From CAZHNW01 sp942491575 (lineage in GTDB: Bacteria > Spirochaetota > UBA4802 > UBA5550): a stretch of 64,000 nucleotides of DNA. The DNA is taken from positions 3,100,001 through 3,164,000 of the forward strand of contig CALOBT010000025.1 of assembly GCA_942491575.1 (NCBI GenBank). The letters are read 5' to 3'. Below are positions 35,082-43,777 of this stretch, one piece after another. The position numbers were made by a program, and so were the translations under genes. Under the pieces are notes generated by a model that saw nothing but the letters and a program-made list of their open reading frames with translations, was not told where the DNA came from and searched no databases. Position 1 is the stretch's first letter. Each line of letters opens with the position of its first letter.

Positions 35082-35508
35082 ATTTCATTGCTCTGAAGAT
35101 ACTTTCAACCTTTTCATGTTTTTTATCTGATCTTCGCTTGGAGTTTTCAATCTTTGCCCTGGTTCGGTAAAAGGGCTGAAGGGATTCCTGCACCTTTATG
35201 TTCATGACATCTACTATATCTTCAAATTCTGAACTTAATTGCTCCAGATGTTCTTCCCTTCTGCGGACCTTTTGATAAATAGAAAAATTACGGTCAATTT
35301 CCCTTTTCAGTGTCTGATTTTCTTTTTCCAGGGTTTTTACTTCCCTTCGGTATTCAAGCCTGATGGAACGAATCTCTTCGGTATACTTATCGGTAATCTG
35401 CTGCTTCAAATCTCGGATCCGTTCATCAGATTCTCTCTGACATAACTTCCGTTCCTTCTGGCGTTCTTTCTTAATCAGCTGACTGATTTTGCTCTTTCTG
35501 ACTATCAT
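35080..35508 (-). CDS. Coiled-coil protein of unknown function
   Basis: 142 residues, highly charged (Lys/Glu/Arg), with heptad-like spacing from about residue 10 to 100 (IRDLKQQITDKYTEEIRSI, LEKENQTLKREIDRNF). No signal peptide or membrane segment, so cytoplasmic. It lies between a barrel gene and the flagellin pair; a link to motility is not supported beyond proximity. No family recognised. Confidence 0.65.
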   Translation of the reverse strand: MIVRKSKISQLIKKERQKERKLCQRESDERIRDLKQQITDKYTEEIRSIRLEYRREVKTLEKENQTLKREIDRNFSIYQKVRRREEHLEQLSSEFEDIVDVMNIKVQESLQPFYRTRAKIENSKRRSDKKHEKVESIFRAMK

Positions 35509-35804
35509 TGCCTGAACTCTCTTTTTGTTTCAAATAATATTGCTGTGTAACAGGCATTAATTCCATGCGTCTATAATTTCATATACAATTTTGATCTTTA
35601 ATCCGCAGAAATATTCAATGCCAATTTCTGCCGGCCAGAATATCTTCAGGCCTCTATTTTGCAAATTTTTTTTTAAAAAACCGAAAAATAACAACGGGGT
35701 ATAAGGTCCTGATTATCACCTGCCATAAAACAAAAAGGGGATGCCTGCACTTGACATCCCCCCTTTTATTTCAGTATTCCCTCTAAAAAATTCAAATTTC
35801 TGTA
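35509..35804. other. Intergenic region carrying the flagellin terminator
   Basis: No gene. The only structured part is the hairpin at 35737-35761 (listed separately); the rest is AT-rich and without recognisable signals. Confidence 0.5.
35737..35761 (-). terminator. Terminator of the downstream flaB gene
   Basis: Stem GGGGATG/CATCCCC with an 11-nt loop; on the minus strand it is followed by T5 G T4, a standard terminator 44 bp after the flagellin stop. Confidence 0.75.
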
Positions 35805-36656
35805 TTAACCACCAAGCAGCTGTAATACTGTTCTTGTCTTCATGTTTGCCTGCGCCAACATTGCAGTACCACTCTGAACAAGAATCTGATCTTTGGTAAG
35901 ATCTACCATCGTTTCAGCCATATCAGCATCTCTAATTCGGCTTTCAGAAGCCTGAATGTTTTCATAGGCTGTCATGAGTCCCTTGGCTGCATACTCGAGT
36001 CTGTTATAGTAAGCACCCAGGTCAGCTCTCTGCTTAGCAATTTTGTGAAGAGCATCATCAATTACACCTATTGTTCTGTTTGCGCCGTCAGCAGTACTGA
36101 GATTTGCAAGGAATCTACCGGTTTTCTCCTTAAGATTCAATCCCTGAGAAGTCATAGTACCAATATAGACACGCTCACGCTGATGCATGTTTGCACCCAT
36201 ATGGAACCACATACTTGCCTTAGGATTAGTTCTGGAAAAATCTCCAAGAAGCAGTTTAAACTTATTGAATTCTGCCTGTGAAGCAGTTCTATCTACTTCA
36301 TCGATAAGAGCAGATACTTCAACCTGAATAAGCTGTCGGTCTTCCTGAGTATAGATACCGTTAGATGATTGAACAGCTAGAACTCTGATCCGCTGCAGAA
36401 TAGAAGAAGTCTGATCGAGATACCCTTCTGCTGTTTGAACAAAAGACATACCATCTTCAGTATTTCGCTCTGCCTGACGGAGTCCCTGAATCTGTGTTCT
36501 CATCTTCTCTGAAACTGCAAGACCTGAAGCATCATCACCGGATTTGTTAATGCGCAAACCGGATGAAAGCTTCTCCATGGAACTGTTAACGTCCCAATGT
36601 TTGAATTTGAGCACCTTATTTGCATTGATAGCACTCATATTGTGATTAATAATCAT
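35805..36656 (-). CDS. flaB: FlaB periplasmic flagellin (copy 1)
   Basis: 283 residues, no signal peptide. N-terminus MIINHNMSAINANKVLKF and C-terminus GTAMLAQANMKTRTVLQLLGG are the conserved D0 ends of spirochaetal FlaB; ASGLAVSEKMRTQIQGLRQAERN is the D1 helix. The chain is short (no D2/D3 domain), as in all FlaB core proteins. It is exported by the flagellar type III system and polymerises into the core of the periplasmic filament. AGGAG lies before the ATG. It is about 215 bp downstream of the second flaB and shares most of its sequence, differing chiefly in the middle (about residues 140-200). No flaA or filament-cap gene is nearby. Confidence 0.96.
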   Translation of the reverse strand: MIINHNMSAINANKVLKFKHWDVNSSMEKLSSGLRINKSGDDASGLAVSEKMRTQIQGLRQAERNTEDGMSFVQTAEGYLDQTSSILQRIRVLAVQSSNGIYTQEDRQLIQVEVSALIDEVDRTASQAEFNKFKLLLGDFSRTNPKASMWFHMGANMHQRERVYIGTMTSQGLNLKEKTGRFLANLSTADGANRTIGVIDDALHKIAKQRADLGAYYNRLEYAAKGLMTAYENIQASESRIRDADMAETMVDLTKDQILVQSGTAMLAQANMKTRTVLQLLGG

Positions 36657-36829
36657 AACTAAACACTCCTTTGTTTAATTGAGCCCGATCTCCATATCAG
36701 GCTTTGATTACCAGGTTATGCCGGGTTTCCAGGGAATACTATTGATGCATACCTGCAACCATGAATACCTGCACATTTATTCCAGGTAATCATACTGACA
36801 GGAATGATACATCTGTTTTCAAAGAACTT

Positions 36830-36859
36830 TTCATTCACCGGCCGAAGCCGGTGAATGAA
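36830..36859 (-). terminator. Hairpin with UUCG tetraloop between the two flagellin genes
   Basis: Thirteen-bp perfect arms (36830-36842 and 36847-36859) close a CGAA loop on the plus strand, which is C-UUCG-G on the minus-strand mRNA, a very stable tetraloop. Only AAGTTCTTTG follows, no clean T-run. It may stop, pause or protect the 3' end of the upstream flaB mRNA rather than terminate fully. Confidence 0.55.
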
Positions 36860-36871
36860 TAATCTGCACTT

Positions 36872-37717
36872 TTATTGCAAGAGCTGTAAAATACTCTGTG
36901 ACTTTGAATTTGCTTGCGCCAGCATTGCAGTACCACTCTGCACCAGAATCTGAGTTCTGGTCAAATCAACAGTCACTTCCGCCATATCGGCATCACGGAT
37001 TCTACTTTCCGAAGCCTGAATATTTTCATAAGCATTCATCAGCCCCTTAGCAGCATGTTCAAGTCTGTTATAATAGGCACCAAGATCTGCCCTTTGTTTG
37101 GCTATTACATGGAGGGCATTGTCCATTGTCCCAATTGCCCGGTTTGAAGATTCCTGTGTAGAAAGGGTAAGCAGTTGTCCAATAATAGTTTTGAGCCCCA
37201 GGGCCTTTGCAGTCATAGTTTGTATATAAACACGCTCACGCTGGTGCATGTTTGCACCCATGTGGAACCACATAGAAGCATTTGCATTAGTCCTGCTGAA
37301 ATCTCCCTGAAGAAGAGTCATTTTATTAAATTCAGCCTGTGAGGCAATACGATCGACTTCATCAATTAATACAGAAACTTCGACCTGAATAAGCTGGCGG
37401 TCTTCAAGAGTATAGATACCGTTTGCTGACTGAACAGCCAGTACACGTATCCTTTGAATGATGGAATTTATTTCATGCAGGTATCCTTCAGTGGTCTGAA
37501 CGAAGGACATACCATCTTCGGTATTCCTTTCAGCCTGACGGAGTCCCTGAATCTGGGAACGCATTTTCTCTGAAACAGCAAGTCCCGAAGCATCATCACC
37601 GGCACGATTTATTCTCATCCCGGAGGAAAGTTTTTCAATGGCCTTGTCGAGGGTCCAGTGCTGAAACTTGAGGGTTCTATTGCTATTAATAGCAGATAGA
37701 TTATGGTTAATAATCAT
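36872..37717 (-). CDS. flaB: FlaB periplasmic flagellin (copy 2)
   Basis: 281 residues. Same D0/D1 signature as the neighbour (MIINHNLSAINSNRTLKF; GTAMLAQANSKSQSILQLLQ). The central variable part differs, for instance ALGLKTIIGQLLTLSTQESS here against GLNLKEKTGRFLANLSTADG in the other copy. GGAGG lies before the ATG. Spirochaetes commonly carry two to four flaB genes whose products mix in one filament; here two lie in tandem, giving the upstream copy its own leader and 3' hairpin. Confidence 0.96.
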   Translation of the reverse strand: MIINHNLSAINSNRTLKFQHWTLDKAIEKLSSGMRINRAGDDASGLAVSEKMRSQIQGLRQAERNTEDGMSFVQTTEGYLHEINSIIQRIRVLAVQSANGIYTLEDRQLIQVEVSVLIDEVDRIASQAEFNKMTLLQGDFSRTNANASMWFHMGANMHQRERVYIQTMTAKALGLKTIIGQLLTLSTQESSNRAIGTMDNALHVIAKQRADLGAYYNRLEHAAKGLMNAYENIQASESRIRDADMAEVTVDLTRTQILVQSGTAMLAQANSKSQSILQLLQ

Positions 37718-38108
37718 CCCGATTCCTCCATGAATCTCTAAGAAGGCCAGCCTCCCTGCCGGCCTTAAGGGCTTCCTGCCCTGTCTCTAAAATCTTCGGA
37801 GATATAAACACCATAGTTAATCACGCTTATAGCCGATTATAGGCATTTACAGGCATTTATGGATGATTATTGGCAATATAGAACTTAATTGGACTGTTTT
37901 TCAAATTTTATGAAATTTTTCCCCTATAGTTAATTTCGGGTAATTAGATTTTTACCATGAGACTTTTTCAAAAATTTTTTAAAAATATATTTAATCGGCA
38001 TAAATACTGCGTAGAAAAAAATGTTTTTAATTATTGAAAAAAATCCCACCCCATCATTCAATATGATATAAATTCAATATAAAATTTCAGCAAGGCGGGA
38101 GAGTCTAC
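37718..38108. promoter_or_regulatory. Divergent intergenic region: candidate flaB promoter, tandem repeats, leader hairpin
   Basis: Minus strand: a perfect TATAAT (37836-37841) would drive flaB from about 115 bp away. Its spacer holds a 10-bp tandem repeat (AGGCATTTA twice, 37841-37860, plus strand reading), and the -35 is weak; an activator could bind the repeats. I find no convincing sigma-28 site. The leader has an AAGGCC/GGCCTT hairpin (37743-37766). The rest, towards 38108, is strongly AT-rich and must hold the promoter of the beta-CASP gene, which I cannot place. Confidence 0.35.
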
Positions 38109-39707
38109 ATGAAGATAGAATTTGTTGGTGGCGCCAGAACCGTTACCGGTTCATCATTTATTATCAAAGATGATGACTTTACAGTAATGATAGATTGTGG
38201 AATGTTTCAGGGGAAACGTGATCTTAGGGAACGTAATCACCTGAATCGAATTTATGCCCCCGGAAAAATTGATGCATTACTTCTTACGCATGCTCATATC
38301 GACCATAGCGGATTAATTCCAAAACTCGTAAAAGAAGGATTCTACGGCAATATCTATGCTACTAAAGCCACTGCAGATCTCTGCTCCGTGATGCTCCCCG
38401 ACAGTGGCCATATTCAGGAAATGGATGTCAAATACGTAAATAAAAAAAACCGTAAACTTGGGCGCCCCGATGTTGAACCTGTCTATGGAGTAAAGGATGC
38501 AGAGCGGGCACTTGAAAACTTTGTCCCTCTTTCATATGGTGAAACCGTTCAGATTCACCCTAGGATAAAGGTAAGATTTCGTGATGCGGGGCATATACTC
38601 GGTTCATCCATCATTGAAATGTGGATAGATGAAAAAGGGACACAGAAAAAAGTAGTCTTTTCAGGCGATCTGGGCCCAACAGGCCAGGCCATCATCAGGG
38701 ATCCGGAAATCATTGATGAAGCAGATATAGTGTTAATTGAATCCACCTATGGAGACCGTCTCCATAAATCAAAACAGGACACCTATGCGGAATTCAAAGA
38801 TATCCTGCTGAACGCACTTAACAAAAAAGGAAATATTATCATTCCAGCCTTCGCAATAGAGCGTACACAGGAACTGATTTATGCCCTGGCCCGTATGGTA
38901 AAAAATGATGAGATACCCTCCATCCCGGTATATATTGATTCCCCCCTTGCTATCTCCGCTACAGAAATATTTAGAAGGAACAAAGACTGTTTCGATGAAG
39001 AAACAAGGAAAATTCTTCTTGAGGGAGAGAGTCCCCTCGATTTTAAGTCACTTCATTTTTCCAGAACTTCAAAGGACTCAAAGCTGCTGGAAAAAGAAAA
39101 AGGTTCTATAATTATCTCAGCCAGCGGCATGTGCACCGCCGGAAGAATAAAATATCACCTGCAGGATAATTTGTATAAACCGGAGGCATCCGTTATTTTT
39201 GTTGGTTATCAGGCCCAGGGAACCCTTGGAAGAAGAATCATCGAGGGGGCGAAGCAGGTACGCCTCTATGGAGAAGATGTAGCTGTTAAGGCACAGATTC
39301 ATACACTCGGGGGATTCTCCGCTCATGCAGATCGTGATGGCCTGATCAAATGGCTGGATAATATTGATAATCCTAAACTCAAGGTTTTTGTCGTTCACGG
39401 TGAAGAGGAAGTTTCCATCTCCTTTGCCAAAACAATTCAGGACAACCTGAAAGTCTCCGCATATGTCCCTAAATGGGGAGAAATTGTTGACGTTGATTCT
39501 CTGGAGTCTGTAATGGCTTCATACGGGCTCGATGAAGACTATACAGAAATCGATCACGAGTTTGATTCCATCAACCAGACGGTTGATCAGCTCAGACAAC
39601 AATATCACCATATAATGACCGAAAAAAATTATTTTGATAAAAACCACCTTCAGGAGGACCTGCAGGATATAAGATCCATGCTTGCGATGCTGATGGATGA
39701 GCTTTGA
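38109..39707 (+). CDS. Metallo-beta-lactamase/beta-CASP RNase-like protein
   Basis: 532 residues, GGCGGGAG upstream. N-terminal MBL motifs are intact: LLTHAHIDHSGLIP (motif 2, H-x-H-x-D-H), a later His in AGHILGSS and Asp in FSGDLG. The inserted beta-CASP domain carries PAFAIERTQELIYAL and the C-terminal motifs SGMCTAGR and HTLGGFSAHADRDGL, as in archaeal/bacterial CPSF-like nucleases (YSH1 family). Such proteins cut RNA in the cytoplasm with two zinc ions. The last 60 residues are a helical extension not present in the shortest homologues. The STAS gene begins 13 bp after its stop and is probably cotranscribed. Confidence 0.9.
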   Translation: MKIEFVGGARTVTGSSFIIKDDDFTVMIDCGMFQGKRDLRERNHLNRIYAPGKIDALLLTHAHIDHSGLIPKLVKEGFYGNIYATKATADLCSVMLPDSGHIQEMDVKYVNKKNRKLGRPDVEPVYGVKDAERALENFVPLSYGETVQIHPRIKVRFRDAGHILGSSIIEMWIDEKGTQKKVVFSGDLGPTGQAIIRDPEIIDEADIVLIESTYGDRLHKSKQDTYAEFKDILLNALNKKGNIIIPAFAIERTQELIYALARMVKNDEIPSIPVYIDSPLAISATEIFRRNKDCFDEETRKILLEGESPLDFKSLHFSRTSKDSKLLEKEKGSIIISASGMCTAGRIKYHLQDNLYKPEASVIFVGYQAQGTLGRRIIEGAKQVRLYGEDVAVKAQIHTLGGFSAHADRDGLIKWLDNIDNPKLKVFVVHGEEEVSISFAKTIQDNLKVSAYVPKWGEIVDVDSLESVMASYGLDEDYTEIDHEFDSINQTVDQLRQQYHHIMTEKNYFDKNHLQEDLQDIRSMLAMLMDEL

Positions 39708-39720
39708 TAACAGGGGAGTT

Positions 39721-40077
39721 ATGAAAGAAGAATTAATTACAGAAATCTACGAGATTCATTACATCAAAGAGGATAACCTGATTCTGATACAGGGCAATTT
39801 GAGACTTGAATCTGTAGAAAAATATGATGAAATAATCTGCTTTATTACTGAGAATGTACTCAGCAGTGAAAATCCCATTACCATTGATCTTACCAGGTTA
39901 AACACCCTGAATAGTTCAGGGATTGCAGCCCTCGGAATGTTTTTAATTGAAATGAAAAAATATGATCGCGATATTACCATTATCGGTTCACGTTACATTT
40001 CATGGCAGTCAATCTCTCTGGAGGGTTTTAAAGATATAAACAGCAGGTTATCTGTAGAATTTATTGTTCACCATTAG
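39721..40077 (+). CDS. STAS-domain protein (slr1659-like)
   Basis: 118 residues. AGGGGAG before the ATG at 39721 sets the start; the longer frame from 39697 overlaps the previous gene. LTRLNTLNSSGIAALGMFLIE is the STAS signature around the phosphorylatable Ser of anti-sigma-factor antagonists, and the edge strands match the STAS fold. No kinase, phosphatase or sigma factor is beside it, so its partner-switching role is only possible. Confidence 0.75.
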   Translation: MKEELITEIYEIHYIKEDNLILIQGNLRLESVEKYDEIICFITENVLSSENPITIDLTRLNTLNSSGIAALGMFLIEMKKYDRDITIIGSRYISWQSISLEGFKDINSRLSVEFIVHH

Positions 40078-40084
40078 ATAAAAA

Positions 40085-40119
40085 GGGGAACGTTGAATTC
40101 ACGTTCCCCTCTTTTATTT
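40085..40119. terminator. Bidirectional terminator
   Basis: Stem GGGGAACGT/ACGTTCCCC with a 7-nt loop, followed by TCTTTTATTTT on the plus strand and by TTTTT on the minus strand. It ends both the STAS gene and the convergent XRE gene. Confidence 0.85.
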
Positions 40120-40162
40120 TCAGCTCTAAATCCGGTGTAAACCGGTTTTACCTGATAAAAAA

Positions 40163-40594
40163 TTAGCCAAGAATCTTTTGTATCATCTTCATGATAACAT
40201 CAATATCTTCCTGTTGAGAATTATCCAGAAGCTTCTTAAAAATAGAAAGTTCTTCACCATAATTATCATCCCCGGCATCAACAAAACGCTGACCAACGCC
40301 ATAGAGGAGCCAGTCGAGAGAAATCTTATGTTTTATAGAAATGCTTCGGAGAAATTTGAAAGAAGGATTCTGTGATCCGCATTCAACTTTTGCCACATAG
40401 CGGCGGTCTATTGCAGCGGTCTCACCAAATTCCCGCTGAGTCATTTTAAGCTCTTTTCTGATTTCCTTTATTCTAAGTCTGATCTGCTTAAAAAAATCAG
40501 CTTCCTTCTGTTCATCAAGAACATCCTGAGACAGGACTTCATGATCATGATAACGTTCTCGATACTTACTTTCAGTTCCCATCATTGTACTCAT
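40163..40594 (-). CDS. XRE-family transcriptional regulator
   Basis: 143 residues. The ATG at 40594 is taken because GAGG lies six bases before it; the longer frame (to 40660) has no such site. The HTH is at about residues 40-95: IRLRIKEIRKELKMTQREFGETAAIDRRYVAKVECGSQNPSFKFLRSIS.. with the recognition helix near IDRRYVAKVE. The rest (LDWLLYGVGQ, then an acidic tail) is the common one-domain cytoplasmic repressor ending, where the tail helix may dimerise. Upstream lies a symmetric 9-bp inverted repeat over its own promoter (40763-40797), consistent with autorepression. Confidence 0.82.
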   Translation of the reverse strand: MSTMMGTESKYRERYHDHEVLSQDVLDEQKEADFFKQIRLRIKEIRKELKMTQREFGETAAIDRRYVAKVECGSQNPSFKFLRSISIKHKISLDWLLYGVGQRFVDAGDDNYGEELSIFKKLLDNSQQEDIDVIMKMIQKILG

Positions 40595-40751
40595 ATTGCC
40601 TCTATTTCCTTTAATTTTTTTATTTTCAATAGCCGTTTGATATGCTATTACTATAAACAAATTTACAATAAAACTCTATAATTGCAAGAAAAAAGTTCAT
40701 TTTTAAGAAAAAAAATTACAAAAAAGTAAGGGATTCTCTTACAATTATCGG

Positions 40752-40797
40752 ATCATACCACTTAAAGTGTTACTCACAATATAATAGAAACACTTTA
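40752..40797 (-). promoter_or_regulatory. XRE promoter overlapped by a perfect inverted repeat (candidate operator)
   Basis: Minus-strand promoter: TTGTGA (40774-40779), 16-bp spacer, TATGAT (40752-40757). Perfect 9-bp arms TAAAGTGTT (40763-40771) and AACACTTTA (40789-40797) straddle the -35 and spacer, with a plus-strand TATAAT (40780-40785) inside. The repressor could block transcription in one or both directions. Confidence 0.6.
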
Positions 40798-40826
40798 TTC
40801 ACCCTTGGTTACATTTTATTTATATC

Positions 40827-40832
40827 TTGACA
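40827..40832 (+). promoter_or_regulatory. Candidate -35 element for the moeA operon
   Basis: A perfect TTGACA is 62 bp before the moeA start; the -10 position (near 40850) is poor, so the promoter may need an activator. Region 40595-40893 holds no other gene. Confidence 0.35.
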
Positions 40833-40893
40833 TTCAGCTTCTCCTTCGAGAATTGAATTACAGGTACTACAACTATCTCTTAAACAGGATAAA

Positions 40894-42120
40894 ATGAAAA
40901 TGACCCCCGTTGAAAAAGCCCTGGAAACAATTATAGCAACTGCCGCCCCCCTCGGTGCAGAAAAAATATCCTTCACCGAGTCCCCGGGCAGAGTTCTTTT
41001 CAGTAATATTATTTCTTCCATCAACATTCCCGGATTCAATAATTCCGCCATGGACGGATATGCCCTTATGTACAAAGAGACCGTCGGTGCCTCACCGGAA
41101 TCTCCCATCTACTTTACGATAGCAGGAGAAGTTCAGGCGGGGGGTCCGATAACCGGATTAGAATTACAGCAGGGGCATGCCATCCGAATCATGACGGGGG
41201 CGCCGATTCCTCCCGGAGCCGATGCGGTAATCCCCGTGGAGGAGACCAGTGAGGAAGGGAATATCCTTCAGATAAACAAAGAATTAAAAAAACATGAAAA
41301 TATACGCTTCGCAGGGGAAGATATCGCCGAAGGAGATACTGTCCTCACAAAGGGACGTCGTCTGACTTCCGCCGACATTGGGCTTCTGGCATCACTGAAT
41401 TGCACCTCAGTTGAGGTCTATGCCCGCCCCACTGTTGCAATCATAGCCACAGGGGATGAAATTGTGGAACCGGGGGAAGATATTTCATACGGGCAGATAC
41501 GCAACAGCAATGCCTATACCCTGCAGAGTGAGGTCTTGAAATACGGTGCTATTCCACATTACCTCGGTATTGCCAGGGATTCAAGGGAAGAGACAAAAAA
41601 GATGTTCCGGGAGGCCCTCAACTCTGATGTTGTAATTACCACCGGTGGAGTCTCCATGGGAAAATATGATTTCGTAAAGGATGTCATGAAGGACCTCGGC
41701 ATTGAAATCCTCATAGAAAAAATCAGGATGAAGCCAGGCAAGCCTGTAGTATTCGGCCACAGGGACAATACCATCTTCTTTGGCCTCCCCGGCAATCCCG
41801 TCAGTACCATGGTGGCCTTTCTGGAGTTTGTCCGCCCAGCCCTGTTATTTCTATCCGGAGACACCTGCCTGAAAAAACCCCTTTTGAGGGCTGTCCTGGA
41901 GAATCCCATCAAAAAAAAGCCAGGGAGGCGTCACTTCATTCGGGGATTTTTCACCATTCGGGAAGGTCGTCTCTTTGTTTCCACTACGGGCCCACAGGGT
42001 TCCGGAATTCTCCGTTCCATGAGTGAGGCAAACTGCCTGATAGTTCTCCGGGAAGAAACAGAAATGGTAGATAAGGGTGAAGATGTTATGATTCAATTAA
42101 TCCACCATGGTGAAATCTAA
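40894..42120 (+). CDS. moeA: Molybdopterin molybdenumtransferase MoeA
   Basis: 408 residues with the full MoeA layout: N-terminal NNSAMDGYAL, GEVQAGGP and IMTGAPIPPGADAVIPVEE; the MogA-like core at about 180-320 (IIATGDEIVEPGE, GQIRNSNAYTL, TTGGVSMGKYDFVKD, GLPGNPVSTMVAF); and a C-terminal barrel. It inserts molybdate into adenylated molybdopterin in the cytoplasm, the last step of Mo-cofactor synthesis. None of the other moa/mog genes is in this window. The stop overlaps the start of the next gene (TAATG), so moeA and the PP-loop gene are translationally coupled. Confidence 0.96.
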   Translation: MKMTPVEKALETIIATAAPLGAEKISFTESPGRVLFSNIISSINIPGFNNSAMDGYALMYKETVGASPESPIYFTIAGEVQAGGPITGLELQQGHAIRIMTGAPIPPGADAVIPVEETSEEGNILQINKELKKHENIRFAGEDIAEGDTVLTKGRRLTSADIGLLASLNCTSVEVYARPTVAIIATGDEIVEPGEDISYGQIRNSNAYTLQSEVLKYGAIPHYLGIARDSREETKKMFREALNSDVVITTGGVSMGKYDFVKDVMKDLGIEILIEKIRMKPGKPVVFGHRDNTIFFGLPGNPVSTMVAFLEFVRPALLFLSGDTCLKKPLLRAVLENPIKKKPGRRHFIRGFFTIREGRLFVSTTGPQGSGILRSMSEANCLIVLREETEMVDKGEDVMIQLIHHGEI

Positions 42121-43115
42121 TGAAAAAAGTGAAAGGCATTGTTCTATATTCCGGTGGCCTTGACAGCCTCCTCGCCGCAAAGGTTCTCATGGATCAGGGT
42201 GTGGAAGTTACCGGCTATCACTGCATACTCCCCTTTACGGCCCCTGACTTCCCCCCGGAGGATCTTCCCATTTCAAAACTGGCTGCACAAATTGGCCTGC
42301 CCCTGGTGCACTACCGCTGTGACAGGGAATATATCGAAATGGTAAAAAATCCACCCCATGGATACGGGAAACATTTGAATCCCTGTATTGACTGTAAAAT
42401 ATTTTTCATCCGTAAAGCCGCTGAATACATGATAGAAACCGAGGCTGATTTTATAGCTACGGGGGAAGTTGTTGGTCAGCGACCCATGTCTCAACTGAAG
42501 CATACAATGAACCATATCCTGAAAGAAACAGGACTCCAGGACCGGCTTTTGCGTCCCCTTTCGGCAAAACTGCTGAAACCCACCAGGATGGAAGAGGAGG
42601 GCCTCATTGACAGGGAGAGGCTCCTCGACATCAGCGGCAGGGGAAGACGGCGCCAGATGGAGCTGGCAGAGAAATACGGAATCAAGGAATATTCTTCTCC
42701 TGCTGGGGGATGTCTCTTTACCGATGCAAATATCGCCCGCAGGGTAAATGACATGTTCAGTCACCTTGAAACAACTTCCCCCCTTGACCTGTACCTGACA
42801 ACCATTGGGCGGCATTTCAGGATCAGTGAAGGGACAAAAATAATCATCTCACGAAATGAAAAAGAAAACATTGAGCTGGAAAAATATGTCACTGATTCAG
42901 ACCTCTACATGGAGCCCGATTTCAGGGGGCCTGCCGCCTTTCTTCGGGGCACCCCCTCAGAAGAAGATATTTTTACCGCAGCATCGATCATAAGCCGGTA
43001 CGGAAAGCCTTCCGAAGATGAAAACACTGTATTTATAAAAAATTACAGCGATAAAAAATCGATAAAAGCACCGGAAGCAATTGAAGATTCATTGCTTGAA
43101 ACACTGCGTATATAA
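42120..43115 (+). CDS. PP-loop ATPase / thiouridylase-like protein
   Basis: 331 residues. N-terminal ATP pyrophosphatase P-loop YSGGLDSLLAAKVL; NPCIDCKIFF carries two Cys as in sulfur-transfer PP-loop enzymes; ATGEVVGQRPMSQ and YSSPAGGCLFTDANIARRV supply further motifs, the latter with the Cys found in MnmA/ThiI-related proteins. A C-terminal domain of about 110 residues is the type called DUF814/NFACT-R-like in annotations of this family. It is too short for ThiI (no THUMP domain) and lacks the MnmA tRNA-binding C-domain, so the tRNA target, if any, is open. It is coupled to moeA and precedes purN by 30 bp; a sulfur-transfer role in the same operon as MoeA is suggestive but unproven. Confidence 0.75.
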   Translation: MKKVKGIVLYSGGLDSLLAAKVLMDQGVEVTGYHCILPFTAPDFPPEDLPISKLAAQIGLPLVHYRCDREYIEMVKNPPHGYGKHLNPCIDCKIFFIRKAAEYMIETEADFIATGEVVGQRPMSQLKHTMNHILKETGLQDRLLRPLSAKLLKPTRMEEEGLIDRERLLDISGRGRRRQMELAEKYGIKEYSSPAGGCLFTDANIARRVNDMFSHLETTSPLDLYLTTIGRHFRISEGTKIIISRNEKENIELEKYVTDSDLYMEPDFRGPAAFLRGTPSEEDIFTAASIISRYGKPSEDENTVFIKNYSDKKSIKAPEAIEDSLLETLRI

Positions 43116-43145
43116 ATTCCTGTACAATAAATAATGAGGATCTTT

Positions 43146-43754
43146 ATGAAGAAAAAAACAGTATCATTTCTCATTTCCGGCAGAGGCTCAAATTTTTCAG
43201 CGGTGGCAGAAAAAATCAAAGCCGGTAAAATCAAGGCAAACCTGGGCATTCTGATTTCAAACAAAGAGGATGCCCTTGGACTGGAGATAGCCCGTGACTA
43301 CGGCATGAAATCCTTTTTTGTTGATCCGAAAGAATTCAGCAGCCGCGCCGATCATGAAGATGAAATGATACGTCTTCTAATAGAGCATAAAACGGATCTT
43401 GTGGTTGCAGCGGGATATATGCGTATACTCTCCCCTCATTTTATACAGGCCTTCAAAAACAGTATTATTAATATACACCCGGCTCTGCTTCCGTCATTTC
43501 CCGGTGTTGATGGACAGAAACAGGCCTTTGAATATGGGGTACGATATTCAGGCTGCACTTCTCACTTCATAGATGAAGGAACCGATACAGGACCAATTAT
43601 CCTCCAGTCTGTAGTTCCCGTTGAACAGGATGATACAGTTACAAGCCTTGCGGCCAGAATATTGAAAGAAGAACATAAATTACTTCCAGAATCAGTTAAG
43701 TTGTTCTGTGAAGAACGGCTAACCCTTCAGGGACGAAAAGTAATTATCTCATAA
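43146..43754 (+). CDS. purN: Phosphoribosylglycinamide formyltransferase
   Basis: 202 residues. Start at 43146: TGAGGAT lies eight bases before it, and the upstream in-frame ATG (43134) is part of that ribosome site. Signature residues of GAR transformylase are present: GRGSNFSAV (phosphate loop), AGYMRILSPHFI, NIHPALLPSFPG with the catalytic Asn and His, and the Asp of GTDTGPII. It transfers the formyl group of 10-formyl-tetrahydrofolate to GAR in purine synthesis. Last gene of the moeA operon as far as seen. Confidence 0.95.
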   Translation: MKKKTVSFLISGRGSNFSAVAEKIKAGKIKANLGILISNKEDALGLEIARDYGMKSFFVDPKEFSSRADHEDEMIRLLIEHKTDLVVAAGYMRILSPHFIQAFKNSIINIHPALLPSFPGVDGQKQAFEYGVRYSGCTSHFIDEGTDTGPIILQSVVPVEQDDTVTSLAARILKEEHKLLPESVKLFCEERLTLQGRKVIIS

Positions 43755-43777
43755 GAAAAGAAGAGTGCTCCAAAGAA

